Shown one piece after another: positions 16,785 to 25,717 of a DNA stretch of 64,000 bases. Source of the stretch: Merdibacter sp965119685 (lineage in GTDB: Bacteria; Bacillota_I; Bacilli_A; Erysipelotrichales; Erysipelotrichaceae); the NCBI GenBank assembly GCA_965119685.1, contig OZ221971.1, positions 992,001-1,056,000 on the forward strand, given 5' to 3'. How positions within the stretch are numbered: position 1 is the stretch's first letter; the number at the start of each line of letters is the position of its first letter. The position numbers and the translations under genes were made by a program. The notes below the pieces were generated by a model. The model had not been told where the DNA came from and did not search any database. It worked only from the letters and a program-made list of their open reading frames with translations.

Positions 16785-17825
16785 ATGAAGGTTACAGTAG
16801 CGCAGATTGCAAGAGCGGCAAAGGTGAGCCCCGGCACCGTCAGCAACGCATTGAATAATAGAAAAGGCAGCCTGAGCGAGGAAACGCGGGCGCACATCCT
16901 GCGGATCGCCGAGGAACTGGGGTACTTTAAAAGAGGGAAGCGCACCGGCATCATTCGTCTGATCATGTACTTTAGAAATGCCAACATCATCGGTGATACG
17001 CCCTTTTTCTCTGAACTTATCCGCGGCATCGAGCTGGAGTGCAGCGCACAGGGATTTCAGCTGATCGTCAATCATATCGATTCTGATCAGCTGTATGGCG
17101 AGGCGGGACAGCGATTGCTGGCGGATGTCAGCGGCTGTGACGGCATCATCTTTTTAGGGACGGAGATGAGCAAGGAGGACATCAAGGAACTAGGATGTAT
17201 CAAGCTTCCCTTTGTCATCGTGGACACGGCGTTTAATATCCAAGGTTATGATTACATCGTCATCAATAACGTAGACGGCGTATATGAGATGATTCATCAT
17301 CTGATGGACTTTGGTCATGAACGCATCGGCCTCATCAACTCCGCTTATCAGATCAATAATTTCAGAGAGCGCAAGATCGGTTTTCTGCAAGCGCTGGCAG
17401 ATCGCGGCTTTGGCTTTCAAAAGGAATGGGAAGCGCTGGTCGAACCGACGATTGAGGGCAGCTATCTCGATATGTTAGCGTATTTAAAGCGGTGTTTGGC
17501 AATGGGGATGCAGCTGCCCAGCGCATTTTTTGCGGTGAACGACAATATGGCGTTAGGCGCCAGCAAGGCTTTCAACGAGCTGGGACTGCATGTTTCCATC
17601 GCCGGGTTTGACGATATTCCCGCTTGCGGCATCGCCCATCCCGCATTGACGACCGTTCAGGTCGATAAGCTGTTTTTGGGAAAAAGTGCTGTGCAGCGTT
17701 TGCTTGCCAAGATGAAAGATCCCCAACAGCAGGTACAAAAGATACTGGTGGGGACAAAGCTGGTCTATCGTGACAGCGTACAGCGCATCACCGCAAAAGC
17801 AGGGGAGATGGAGGAGAAAAAGTGA
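16785..17825 (+). CDS. LacI-family transcriptional regulator
   Basis: The 346-residue protein starts with the LacI headpiece VTVAQIARAAKVSPGTVSNALNNR, followed by the hinge region RIAEELGY. A periplasmic-binding-type core follows, with pieces such as DGIIFLGTEMS, DFGHERIGLINS, PSAFFAVNDNMALGASKAF and VSIAGFDDIPACG. GAAGGAGGAGCGA gives a strong ribosome binding site. No sugar operon adjoins it, so its target genes are not visible here; the ligand is probably a sugar or nucleoside by family habit. It appears to be a single-gene unit. Confidence 0.93.
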   Translation: MKVTVAQIARAAKVSPGTVSNALNNRKGSLSEETRAHILRIAEELGYFKRGKRTGIIRLIMYFRNANIIGDTPFFSELIRGIELECSAQGFQLIVNHIDSDQLYGEAGQRLLADVSGCDGIIFLGTEMSKEDIKELGCIKLPFVIVDTAFNIQGYDYIVINNVDGVYEMIHHLMDFGHERIGLINSAYQINNFRERKIGFLQALADRGFGFQKEWEALVEPTIEGSYLDMLAYLKRCLAMGMQLPSAFFAVNDNMALGASKAFNELGLHVSIAGFDDIPACGIAHPALTTVQVDKLFLGKSAVQRLLAKMKDPQQQVQKILVGTKLVYRDSVQRITAKAGEMEEKK

Positions 17826-17984
17826 TGCTGTGCCGGTAAGGAAAGAAGCAGAGGCAAACACGGCTCGCATGCTATTTCGATCTTTGCCTTTTTGATAATG
17901 CCGGCTTATCAGCGGACAGTTGAGGGGAGACATCGTTAAAAGGTGCTTCTTTTTGCTTGTAAAGGGAAGATTTTCCAATGTATC

Positions 17985-18013
17985 ATGACAGAAACAAGGG
18001 GTCATGCTATAAT
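17985..18013 (+). promoter_or_regulatory. Promoter of the 18045 gene
   Basis: ATGACA (17985-17990) and TATAAT (18008-18013) are 17 bases apart. This supports the downstream start at 18045 rather than the longer frame. Confidence 0.7.
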
Positions 18014-18044
18014 AAGGGACGTAAGATGCAGGGGTGAAGCAAAC

Positions 18045-18833
18045 ATGGGATTTCTTGACCGTTTATTCGGTAAAAAACAGAAAACGATGCAGCCGTTAGT
18101 GATCTATGGGCTGTGCTCGCCGATCGGTGTCGGCGCACATAAAAGCGGAGAGGCGTATTATTGGACGGCAAGTGTCATATTAAGCGCATGGCGCGCGGAC
18201 AACGAGGAAGAGGTGCATGTGGAAAAGATCCACATGGAGAAGGAATGCGATGAAGAGGGCGTGCACGCATTGCAGGCACAGCTCAAGGGCAGTACGATCT
18301 TCCATGCGCGGGTACGCCGCAGTGAAAGCGGCTTTGAGCTGTTGGAGCTGCTGGAGGTGCCTTGCGAGGATGAACAGCTGGAACGGTTAGTTCCCAAGGA
18401 AGCGGCAAAGGCTTTAGAAGCCGTTGAGGAGAAAGCTGTACAAAAAGTCGAAACAGGAAAAGAGACGGTCGTTTTCGGCAAGGAGGAAATCGCACTTAAC
18501 GGCAGCGGAGAGGAAGCGACACACCTGTTTTATCAGCTGAAAAAGCGACAGGTGGGATGGCGCAGCGACGCTTTGAAGCTCGCCGCCGATCACTTTGTGC
18601 CGACATATAACGAGCGGCTGGAAAAAGGAAAAAAGCTGACGAAGAAAGAGATCAAGGAAAACAGCATCCTGCATTCGATTACATTGAGTGAGGATGGAGG
18701 CGATGCGTTTACGTTCCACTTCATTTTTTCCAAGGGGGATAAACAGATTTCTCTGGATGTCAGCGGTACGATTGCCAAAGGGATGAGCGAATGCCGCTGG
18801 CATGAGGAAACGGCAGAAAACAAGATCGATTAA
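18045..18833 (+). CDS. Unknown cytoplasmic protein
   Basis: The 262-residue protein starts MGFLDRLFGKKQKTMQPLV, with GGGGTGAAG upstream and a promoter just before it. An amphipathic basic N-terminus is followed by mixed alpha/beta sequence. The region about 60-160 is rich in Glu, with helices of the EEKAVQKVETGKE kind. The C-terminal domain reads ILHSITLSEDGGDAFTFHFIF and ends in a beta-rich DVSGTIAKG. No membrane helix or catalytic motif is apparent. I do not recognise the family. The SDR gene follows 16 bases later, so the two are probably co-transcribed. Confidence 0.7.
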   Translation: MGFLDRLFGKKQKTMQPLVIYGLCSPIGVGAHKSGEAYYWTASVILSAWRADNEEEVHVEKIHMEKECDEEGVHALQAQLKGSTIFHARVRRSESGFELLELLEVPCEDEQLERLVPKEAAKALEAVEEKAVQKVETGKETVVFGKEEIALNGSGEEATHLFYQLKKRQVGWRSDALKLAADHFVPTYNERLEKGKKLTKKEIKENSILHSITLSEDGGDAFTFHFIFSKGDKQISLDVSGTIAKGMSECRWHEETAENKID

Positions 18834-18849
18834 AAAAAGGAGGTCTGCT

Positions 18850-19608
18850 ATGAAAGCGTTAGTCACCGGCGCCAGCAGCGGAATCGGACGGGAGATTGCC
18901 CGGCAGCTCTCTGCGATGGGCATTGACGTCATCCTCGTCGCACGAAGGATGACACGTTTGCAGCATCTCAAAGAGGAGCTGGGAGGAAATGTAAGGATCA
19001 TCAGCATGGATCTCGGCGATGAGACTTCCTGCCGCATGCTGTATGAACGGTTGAAGGATGAAGAGATCGACATTCTCGTCAACAATGCCGGTTTTGGCTT
19101 ATGCGGCGCTTTTGCCCAGACGGATTTAGACCGCGAATTAGAGATGATCAACGTCAATGTCAAGGCGGTGCACATCCTGACAAAGCTGTTTCTGCAAGAC
19201 TTCATCGCCCGCGATTACGGCTATATTCTCAATGTCGCCAGCATTGCCGGCTATCTTCCCGGTCCGCTCATGGCTGCTTATTATGCTGGCAAGGCGTATG
19301 TGCTGCGGCTGAGCGAGGCGATTTATGGGGAGCTGAAGCATGCAAAGAGCAATGTGCATATCACAGCGCTGTGCCCGGGGCCGGTGCGCACGGAGTTCAA
19401 TCAGGTGGCAAACGTCGCTTTTGCAGTGAAAGGGATGAAAGCCGAAGAAGTCGCTCGTCAGGCGATCAACGGAATGTTCGCCGGACAGCGGGTGGTCGTG
19501 CCGGGGATGCTGATGAAATGTGCCCGTTTCCTGACGCGAATCGCGCCGATCAGCTGGCAGCTGAAAACCTCGTATTTCATTCAGCATCGCAAAGAGCGCA
19601 GTGAATGA
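18850..19608 (+). CDS. Short-chain dehydrogenase/reductase (SDR)
   Basis: The 252-residue classical SDR starts MKALVTGASSGIGREIA, with AAGGAGG upstream. The NAD(P)-binding TGASSGIG, the structural NNAG, the catalytic Ser region NVASIAGYLPGP and the YxxxK pair in AAYYAGKAYV are present. CPGPVRTEF follows, as in many fatty-acid or steroid-type SDRs (DltE/YdfG-like). An Arg-rich segment (ARRMTRL) after beta strand 2 suggests NADP(H). The substrate is unknown. Confidence 0.92.
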   Translation: MKALVTGASSGIGREIARQLSAMGIDVILVARRMTRLQHLKEELGGNVRIISMDLGDETSCRMLYERLKDEEIDILVNNAGFGLCGAFAQTDLDRELEMINVNVKAVHILTKLFLQDFIARDYGYILNVASIAGYLPGPLMAAYYAGKAYVLRLSEAIYGELKHAKSNVHITALCPGPVRTEFNQVANVAFAVKGMKAEEVARQAINGMFAGQRVVVPGMLMKCARFLTRIAPISWQLKTSYFIQHRKERSE

Positions 19609-19645
19609 AGATAGCTGTACGAATTGAGATTTCTATTGCAGGAAT

Positions 19646-19725
19646 AAAACAGAGCGAATGACAAAGCGTGTGCGGCGTTTTTTGATAAGCGCGGTCATCC
19701 TTTGCCTCTTCGCGCTGTTTTTTTT
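19646..19725 (+). terminator. Terminator after the SDR gene
   Basis: AAAACAGAGCGAA (19646-19658) pairs with TTCGCGCTGTTTT (19709-19721) with one mismatch, ending in an eight-T run. Confidence 0.65.
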
Positions 19726-19923
19726 GCATTTTCAGCGTCAATAAGTTCACCGTCTGTGGTAAAATTTGTAAGTGACAAACAGCCGTCGGCTAGTGCGATG
19801 AAGATGGGCGGCAGGTCAATGAAAACAGACGGCGGTATTTGCGCGATGCAGGCGCTGTCGAAAATACAGAAAGAAGAAAGAACAAGGAAGAGCGAATGCT
19901 TGAAAAGGAAAGGGATGGGGACG

Positions 19924-20751
19924 ATGATTCAAATGGTATTGACAGATATGGATGAGACACTGTTGGTGGACTATCATGTACCGCAGGTGAACCGTGATGC
20001 GATTGCAAAAGCGCGTGCACAGGGGGTGCGGGTTGTCGCGGCAACCGGGCGTTCCTATGATATGGTACAGGCTTTGCTGAAAGAGATGGGAACGGCGCAT
20101 TGTGCCGACGAGTACAGCATCTGCTTTAACGGTGCGGCCATCTACCGAAATGACAGCGCAGTTCCCCTGCATTATCATCCTTTGCGTTATGAGCAGATCT
20201 GCGCCGTTCATGAGGTGGCGAAGCGCTATGGCCTGTGTTTTATGGCGTTTTCACTTGATCAGATTTACATGTATCATCCTACGGCAAGTGAAATTGCCCG
20301 TAAGACGAAACAGCAGGCACAGTTTACCATTGAGAGCGACGAGACGCTGCTTCGGGATAAAACGGTTGTCAAGGTAGTGATGCAGTCAGATGTGGAAGCG
20401 CAGCTGTATGAGATCGGAAAGCGGGAAGCAGACGTGTTTGCCGCGCAGAATTTAGAGGTCAGCTTTTCCTCGGGCCGCTTTTTGGAGTGTACCTGCAAGG
20501 GCGTCAGCAAGGGCAGCGCGCTGCATTGGCTGTGCGGACATCTGGGAATGACGGCAGCGGAGGTCATGGCGATCGGCGATAACTTTAACGATCTGGAAAT
20601 GTTGAGAGAAGCCGGTTTGGGCGTCTGTGTGGCAGATGGGCGCGAGGAGGTGCGCGCGATGGCGGATGTGGTGACGAAGCGAGGATATCGCGATGGAGCG
20701 GTGGCTGAGGCACTGGAGCGCTATGTGCTTCATGAGAGTAAGAACGTTTAA
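19924..20751 (+). CDS. HAD-superfamily phosphatase, Cof type
   Basis: The 275-residue protein has motif I as VLTDMDETLLV (the two catalytic Asp of DxDxT), motif II in VVAATGR and motif IV in AIGDNFNDLEML. The large C2B cap between them is typical of Cof/YwpJ-type sugar-phosphate phosphatases. The frame opens much earlier. MIQMVLTD at 19924 is chosen because AAAGGAAAGGG lies nine bases upstream and the family starts at this point. A TGGTAAAAT extended -10 sits at 19757-19765. The substrate is probably a phosphosugar or a related phosphate ester. Confidence 0.9.
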   Translation: MIQMVLTDMDETLLVDYHVPQVNRDAIAKARAQGVRVVAATGRSYDMVQALLKEMGTAHCADEYSICFNGAAIYRNDSAVPLHYHPLRYEQICAVHEVAKRYGLCFMAFSLDQIYMYHPTASEIARKTKQQAQFTIESDETLLRDKTVVKVVMQSDVEAQLYEIGKREADVFAAQNLEVSFSSGRFLECTCKGVSKGSALHWLCGHLGMTAAEVMAIGDNFNDLEMLREAGLGVCVADGREEVRAMADVVTKRGYRDGAVAEALERYVLHESKNV

Positions 20752-21084
20752 GAAATCGCTCTTTTGCGGAAGTGGTAAATGCGTTTAAAACAGATAGCTA
20801 AGCAAATGCGAAGCCGTTTTACAATGGCGGCGAGCGAACGTACATCTGACAAAGCTGTGTGCGGCAGAGATCGTATGTTTACAGCCGAAAAGGGCAGGCG
20901 GATGCTTTCAAAAGAGGCGACGTCGGTCAGAAATACACGCGGCGAATACGTAAACCTGCAATGATGAAATATAATTTCATGAATCTGTGAGAAAAAAGCG
21001 AACGATGTTCGTTTTTTTGATATAATAAAGCTAAAGAACAGGGAAGTCTGCGCTTAGACACAGCAGAAGTTATGAGGAGGTCGC
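20752..21084. other. Intergenic control region of the RpiR gene
   Basis: No believable gene lies here. It holds the operator-like word at 20971-20983, the palindrome GCGAACGATGTTCG (20998-21011) followed by seven T, and a TATAAT at 21021-21026. The palindrome can be a terminator for upstream transcription or an operator over the -35 region. Confidence 0.55.
20971..20983. promoter_or_regulatory. Candidate RpiR operator, copy 1
   Basis: ATAATTTCATGAA occurs here, inside the palindrome-like TGAAATATAATTTCA (20965-20979). The identical 13-base word lies just after the PTS operon promoter. RpiR/MurR regulators often bind TGAAA..TTTCA-type sites. Confidence 0.55.
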
Positions 21085-21933
21085 ATGGCAAACAAGGATG
21101 TGATAGAGGTCATCAGGGAGAATTACGAGCAGTTGTTTTCTGCGGAAAAAAAGGTAGCGAACTATATACTCAATCACCCTGAGCAGGTGCCGATGCTCAA
21201 TGTGTCCGATTTGGCTGCCTGCAGCAAGACGAGCGAGGCAACCGTGGTACGCATGTGCAAGCACCTCTCCTTTGACGGTTATTATCAGATGCGCCTGCTG
21301 CTTTCCCGTAATTTGGGAAAAAATGATCAGCACGCGATCATCAGTGAGGATGATTCCGTTCAAAGGCTGTTTGCCTATGAGATCAAGCGGCTTGCCCAAT
21401 TGGCCAATAGCGTGCGCCAGGAGGATTTGATACAGGCGGCACGGCTGATTCTGCAAGCGAAGATCGTTCATATCATCGGTGTGGGAAATACGGTGCCGAT
21501 CGTGATGGATTTGGGCTTTCGGCTGGAGCGCAATGGCATTCGCTGTATGTATAACGCGTTACCGGAGCTGTTTTATAATCACCTTTCTTTGGGGGATGAA
21601 AACGATGTCGTCATTGCTTATTCTCGTTCGGGGTCCTCAAAGCAGGTGCTGCGGGCGGTGGACTTTGCCAAGAAAAAAGGGATGCGGGTCATCGTGGTAA
21701 CCGGGGAGCTGAACAAACAGTTCATAGAAAATGCTGACTGCGTGATTCATGTGGTAGAACGGGATACACTCAACAGCTACGTGACCAAACCGGATTCTCA
21801 TTTGCTGGAATATGCGGTCAACGACGCATTGATCACAGTGGTGCGTAATTTGCGGGACGTCAAAGAAAACAGTGGGGACAGCGAGATCAAAGAAGAGGAG
21901 ATCGAAAGGCTGCTCAGTGAGTTTAAACTATGA
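21085..21933 (+). CDS. RpiR-family transcriptional regulator
   Basis: The 282-residue protein has an N-terminal HTH_6 domain, seen in SAEKKVANYILNHPEQV and TSEATVVRMCKHLSFDGYYQ. A C-terminal SIS phosphosugar-binding domain follows, with IHVVGVG-like IHIIGVGN, VIAYSRSGSS and VIVVTGELN. GAGGAGG precedes the ATG. Such proteins sense a sugar phosphate and control the adjacent catabolic operon. Here that is the PTS-aldolase-kinase cluster starting at 22748, which shares a 13-base operator-like word with this gene's own upstream region. Confidence 0.93.
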   Translation: MANKDVIEVIRENYEQLFSAEKKVANYILNHPEQVPMLNVSDLAACSKTSEATVVRMCKHLSFDGYYQMRLLLSRNLGKNDQHAIISEDDSVQRLFAYEIKRLAQLANSVRQEDLIQAARLILQAKIVHIIGVGNTVPIVMDLGFRLERNGIRCMYNALPELFYNHLSLGDENDVVIAYSRSGSSKQVLRAVDFAKKKGMRVIVVTGELNKQFIENADCVIHVVERDTLNSYVTKPDSHLLEYAVNDALITVVRNLRDVKENSGDSEIKEEEIERLLSEFKL

Positions 21934-21983
21934 AGCATAGGAATAAGGAGAATTGTTGACAAGGACTATTCAAAGACAGTAAT

Positions 21984-22016
21984 AGCGGACTGTAGCATAC
22001 AGCTTCCGCTTTTTTC
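21984..22016 (+). terminator. Terminator of the rpiR-type gene
   Basis: AGCGGA pairs with TCCGCT, with an inner CTGTA/TACAG helix, and a T run follows. Confidence 0.8.
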
Positions 22017-22373
22017 GTGTCAGAAAAGGCGGTTGTCAAAAACCGTTCATTCACACATCAGCGCATAGTTTCATAATAGGGGAGTCCTTAATTGAACAAG
22101 AGCCAATTTTTCGCAGAGGCGCTGGAAACAATTCCCATGAGAAAGAGAAAGAAAAAAACGCCGGCGAATGATAGAATTTGCATGAAGACCTCCGCTTGTC
22201 ATCTTGCGCCGTTGACGCTTGGCAGAGCGGCATACCGAAAAAGAATATAGCAGAAATGAGAAGATTGCTGCGAAAGGTGAGGGAGACCAGCTATGAGGAA
22301 GCGGAGAATAGGGATGATAAAAAATATTATTTCTTAATCTTTCAATTATTTACTTATAAGAAATAATTTTTTA
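22017..22373. other. No convincing gene
   Basis: One 62-codon frame (22178-22366) has no ribosome binding site or family resemblance. The right half becomes very AT-rich towards the PTS promoter. Confidence 0.5.
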
Positions 22374-22401
22374 TTGACATTCGAGCAGGCCGTGCTATAC
22401 T
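22374..22401 (+). promoter_or_regulatory. Promoter of the mannose-family PTS operon
   Basis: A perfect TTGACA (22374-22379) and TATACT (22396-22401) are 16 bases apart, with an AT-rich stretch upstream. Transcription should start near 22408, giving a leader of about 340 bases. Confidence 0.8.
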
Positions 22402-22414
22402 TTAAGTGTAAAAA

Positions 22415-22429
22415 ATAATTTCATGAAAT
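22415..22429. promoter_or_regulatory. Candidate RpiR operator, copy 2
   Basis: ATAATTTCATGAA recurs here and extends to the perfect palindrome ATTTCATGAAAT (22418-22429). It lies a few bases after the predicted transcription start, a position where a bound repressor would block transcription. Confidence 0.6.
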
Positions 22430-22747
22430 GCTGTTTTATCGTTTTATATAAAAAAATATTTCTTTTAGGGTTGTTGCGCTGATTGGAAGGAGGCAAGGGC
22501 AGTAGGAGGCGCAATCGCATTCATGAGGAAGTGCCTGTCAAGTGCATACGGTTTCTTCTCTCTTGGTAATCACCGCTTGGATGAGGGATGAAACAGCCGC
22601 AAATGACAATATCTCCATCGCTTCTCAACCGAGAGATCACGGTACGCCGCAAAACAAAGATGCAAGTACCGATGGATGTAACGCTGCGGGTAAAGCGGTA
22701 CAAACGCTGTGAGAAAACGATGTGAGTATAAGTGAGGAGGGATATGG
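22430..22747 (+). other. Long untranslated leader of the PTS operon
   Basis: About 340 bases separate the promoter from the first gene. The stretch holds two strong SD-like sequences (GGAAGGAGG and TAGGAGG, around 22487-22509). A 22-codon frame starts at ATG 22523, 13 bases after the second SD. I see no clear terminator hairpin or known riboswitch. Confidence 0.4.
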
Positions 22748-23227
22748 ATGATACAAGCATTTCGCATTGATGAACGTCTGATACACGGACAGATCATCGC
22801 AACATGGCTGAAGACGCTGGGAGTGACGCATTTGATTGTGGCAGATGATGCGACGGCACAGGATGAGAAAAAACAGCGCATCCTGAAGGTTGTGCTTCCT
22901 GCCAACGTTAAATGTCTGATCAAAAGCGTGGACGATGTCGCCCGTGTGCTCAATGATCCGCGCTGTGAGAGTATGCGCATCATGGTGATTACCGGCAGCC
23001 CGCAGGATGCGCTGCGGCTGATGGAAAAGGTTCCCGCGATCAGCGAGGTCAATCTGGCAAACTATGGCAGCATCACCAAACCGAAGGTCAAAGACAAGCT
23101 TTGTATTTCAAGAATGGTTTACCTGGATGAAGCGGATGTGGAAGCAATGCAAAAGATCATTGCGCTGGGGAAACCGGTATTTACGCAAAAAACGCTCTCT
23201 GAGCCGAAAAAGACCATTCACTTATAG
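22748..23227 (+). CDS. PTS mannose/fructose/sorbose-family IIB component
   Basis: The 159-residue IIB starts MIQAFRIDERLIHGQIIATW. The His of RLIHGQ is the phosphorylation site of this family. It takes phosphate from IIA (25718) and passes it to the incoming sugar on IIC/IID. GAGGAGG lies upstream. It is the first gene of the operon, and length and sequence order are normal for family 4.6 IIB proteins. Confidence 0.93.
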   Translation: MIQAFRIDERLIHGQIIATWLKTLGVTHLIVADDATAQDEKKQRILKVVLPANVKCLIKSVDDVARVLNDPRCESMRIMVITGSPQDALRLMEKVPAISEVNLANYGSITKPKVKDKLCISRMVYLDEADVEAMQKIIALGKPVFTQKTLSEPKKTIHL

Positions 23228-23244
23228 AAGGAGGAGAACAAGCA

Positions 23245-24042
23245 ATGGCACAAGCTCTTATCGTGGCGCTCATCTATTGGGCATTGATTTTGATTTATCG
23301 CTTCTTTGCGAACAGTATGGCAGATCAGCCGATCATCGTCGGCCCGATCGTCGGCTTTTGCCTGGGAGATGTGACAACAGGTGTGCTGATCGGCGCATCC
23401 TTGGAGATCATCTATCTGGGTGTCGCCAACGTCGGCGGCTCGCAATCGACCGATACGCTGTATGCGACCGTAATGGCGGTGGCGCTTGCCATCATCACCG
23501 ACATTCCCATGGAAGCGGCGATGACACTGGGTATTGCACTTGGCTATATCGGTCTGCTTATGCTGCAGGTTACCCGCATCTTCTTCGCCTTTCTGTGTCC
23601 GATTTTAGATCGTATTGCGGAGCGCGGCAACAGCAGCGCATACAGCTTCACCTATTTGGGACATATCGCCGTGGGCTATGGTTTTGGCGCAGTTACGATT
23701 TTCATTGCGCTGGCGGCAGGTGCGGATGCGACGCAGACATTTATCAATACGCTGCCGGAGTATGTAATGGGCGGGTTGCAGACGGCCGCCGGACTGCTCC
23801 CTGCGTTAGGTCTCGGTATTTTGCTGACGATGCTTTGGGAGAAGAAAAACAGCATCTATTTCCTGCTTGGTTTCGCCCTTGTCGTCTACCTCAACATTCC
23901 AACCCTCGGCATGGCGATCATCGGCGTATTTCTGATGCTGAACGATCTCTATCACAGACAGGATTTACATCGGCTGCAGGCGTCTCTTCATAAACCGGCT
24001 GCGGCGCAGATAAACGATGAGGAGGATTTTTTCGATGAATAA
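23245..24042 (+). CDS. PTS mannose-family IIC component
   Basis: The 265-residue integral membrane protein has about eight hydrophobic segments. Typical IIC sequence includes DVTTGVLIGASLEIIYLG, followed by GGSQSTDTLYATVMAVALAI. It forms the sugar channel with IID. The acidic end (INDEEDFFDE) overlaps the start of the IID gene by eight bases, indicating translational coupling. The RBS is AGAAGGAGG. Confidence 0.93.
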   Translation: MAQALIVALIYWALILIYRFFANSMADQPIIVGPIVGFCLGDVTTGVLIGASLEIIYLGVANVGGSQSTDTLYATVMAVALAIITDIPMEAAMTLGIALGYIGLLMLQVTRIFFAFLCPILDRIAERGNSSAYSFTYLGHIAVGYGFGAVTIFIALAAGADATQTFINTLPEYVMGGLQTAAGLLPALGLGILLTMLWEKKNSIYFLLGFALVVYLNIPTLGMAIIGVFLMLNDLYHRQDLHRLQASLHKPAAAQINDEEDFFDE

Positions 24043-24850
24043 GAATGAATCGAGCAAAAAACTTTTAAATAAAGTATTCTGGCGAAGCTGGGCGGTCGGC
24101 GCGGCCTACAACAACGTCCGCGGTCAGGCGCACGGCGCAATTTTCAGCCTGTATCCCGTATTTGACGCACTGTACCCTGATCCAAAGGATTCAAAGCGAA
24201 AGAGGGAGGCGATCAAACGCCATGAGGTCTTTTATAACATCACCCCGCAGGTGAATACGGTCGGCTTAGGTTTGTTTACCGCATTGGAGGAGAAAATTGC
24301 CGCGGATGAAAGCTTCGACGCTTCCAGCGTGAATGCGGTGAAAGCCGCGATTATGGGACCGGCCAGCGGTATCGGCGATGCGATGTTCCAAGTGACGATT
24401 AAATTGGTTGCCGCCAGCATCGGCATGGGGCTTGCAGAGAGCGGCTCTCCGCTGGGCGGAATCCTCTTCTTTGTGATTTTTAACGCCTGTTCTTACGCGG
24501 CGCGGAAATACCTGCTGACACTGTCCTATAACGCCGGTGAGAAGATCGTTGAGGATGCGACGGAAAACGGCATTATTCAAATGATTACCTCTGCCGCCTC
24601 TATCATCGGTCTGTTTATGATCGGCGCAATGGTAGCGACCAACGTGAACTGCAGCTTTGCGCTGAGCTGGAGTGCTGCCGGCGGAGAGGTACAGCTGCAA
24701 AGCTTCTTTGATGCCGTCATGCCGAAGTTTCTGCCGTTGTGTGCGACGCTGTTTGTCACCTATCTGCTGCGCAAGAAGGTGAGCGCAAACCTGATTATGG
24801 TATTGATGATCGTCTTGGCGATTTTAGGCAATGCGGTCGGTCTGTTTTAA
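24035..24850 (+). CDS. PTS mannose-family IID component
   Basis: The 271-residue protein starts MNKNESSKKLLNKVFWRSW. The segments HEVFYNITPQVNTVGLGL, AIMGPASGIGDAMFQ and a C-terminal pair of membrane helices are hallmarks of IID. The longer frame starting at 24017 is disfavoured because GAGGAGG is correctly spaced from ATG 24035. It pairs with IIC for substrate translocation. Confidence 0.93.
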   Translation: MNKNESSKKLLNKVFWRSWAVGAAYNNVRGQAHGAIFSLYPVFDALYPDPKDSKRKREAIKRHEVFYNITPQVNTVGLGLFTALEEKIAADESFDASSVNAVKAAIMGPASGIGDAMFQVTIKLVAASIGMGLAESGSPLGGILFFVIFNACSYAARKYLLTLSYNAGEKIVEDATENGIIQMITSAASIIGLFMIGAMVATNVNCSFALSWSAAGGEVQLQSFFDAVMPKFLPLCATLFVTYLLRKKVSANLIMVLMIVLAILGNAVGLF

Positions 24851-24871
24851 AAAGAGAGAAGGAGTGTTGGT

Positions 24872-25711
24872 ATGTTAGTGACGATGAAAGAAATCTTGGT
24901 ACGGGCTAAGGCGGGAGGCTATGGTGTGAGCGCACCCAATGTGCAAAGCGAGGATACCGCCAGAGCGGTCATCGCAGTAGCGGAGGAGCTGCATGCGCCG
25001 ATGATCGTCGATGTCAATGCGTTTATCCATCCGGATCTGCCATGGTTTATCGGCTTTATCCGCACCTTGGCGCAGGCAGCTTCCGTACCGATTGCGATCA
25101 ATCTGGATCATGGAAAGACATATCATGACATCATGCTGGGCATCAGCTCCCGTTTTACCTCCATTATGGTCGATCGCTCGGATAAACCCTATGAGGTCAA
25201 TGTGCGCGAGACGAAAGAGGTTGTAAAGATGTGTCATTGCTTAGGCATTTCCGTAGAGGCGGAGTTAGGGCATGTCGGCATGGGAGAGCATTATGCGGTG
25301 GATGGCAGAAGCAACCTCACAGACCCGGCAGAAGCGGCTCGCTTTATCGAGGAGACCGGGGTCGACTGCCTGGCGATTGCCATCGGCACGGCGCATGGAC
25401 GTTATAAGGGAGTGCCGCATATCGATTTTGAGCGCCTGGAGGAGATCACGAAGGCTTGTAAGGATACCCCTTTGGTGCTGCACGGCGGCAGCGGCACCGG
25501 GGATGAAAACTTGGCCCGCGCCGTGAAAAACGGCATTCAGAAGGTCAATCTGGCAACCGAACTGGTTGTTGCCGGCAAAGAGAAGCTGGAGGCGTTTATC
25601 CAAAATCCGGATTTTGACAAATGGCAGCTGATGCCGGCGTTCATCGAAGGCTACAAAGAGCGTCTGGCACACTATGTCCGCCTTTTTCATCAGGAAAATC
25701 AGGCTTGGTAA
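24872..25711 (+). CDS. Class II (zinc) aldolase, fructose-bisphosphate/tagatose-bisphosphate type
   Basis: The 279-residue protein is a TIM-barrel aldolase with the zinc and catalytic landmarks LDHGKTY (catalytic Asp and zinc His), VEAELGHVGMGE, AIGTAHGRYKG and LHGGSGTGDENL, followed by KVNLATEL. GatY, KbaY and FbaA belong to this family. It cleaves a ketose (bis)phosphate to DHAP and an aldehyde. The exact substrate is unknown; its place between the IID and IIA genes ties it to the sugar imported by this PTS. AGAAGGAG precedes the start. Confidence 0.93.
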   Translation: MLVTMKEILVRAKAGGYGVSAPNVQSEDTARAVIAVAEELHAPMIVDVNAFIHPDLPWFIGFIRTLAQAASVPIAINLDHGKTYHDIMLGISSRFTSIMVDRSDKPYEVNVRETKEVVKMCHCLGISVEAELGHVGMGEHYAVDGRSNLTDPAEAARFIEETGVDCLAIAIGTAHGRYKGVPHIDFERLEEITKACKDTPLVLHGGSGTGDENLARAVKNGIQKVNLATELVVAGKEKLEAFIQNPDFDKWQLMPAFIEGYKERLAHYVRLFHQENQAW

Positions 25712-25717
25712 CTGCGT

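Noticed and set aside
16406..17029. 207-codon minus-strand frame between gltX and the LacI gene
   Set aside because: It runs through the start and HTH of the LacI-type gene in antisense and has no SD or family resemblance.
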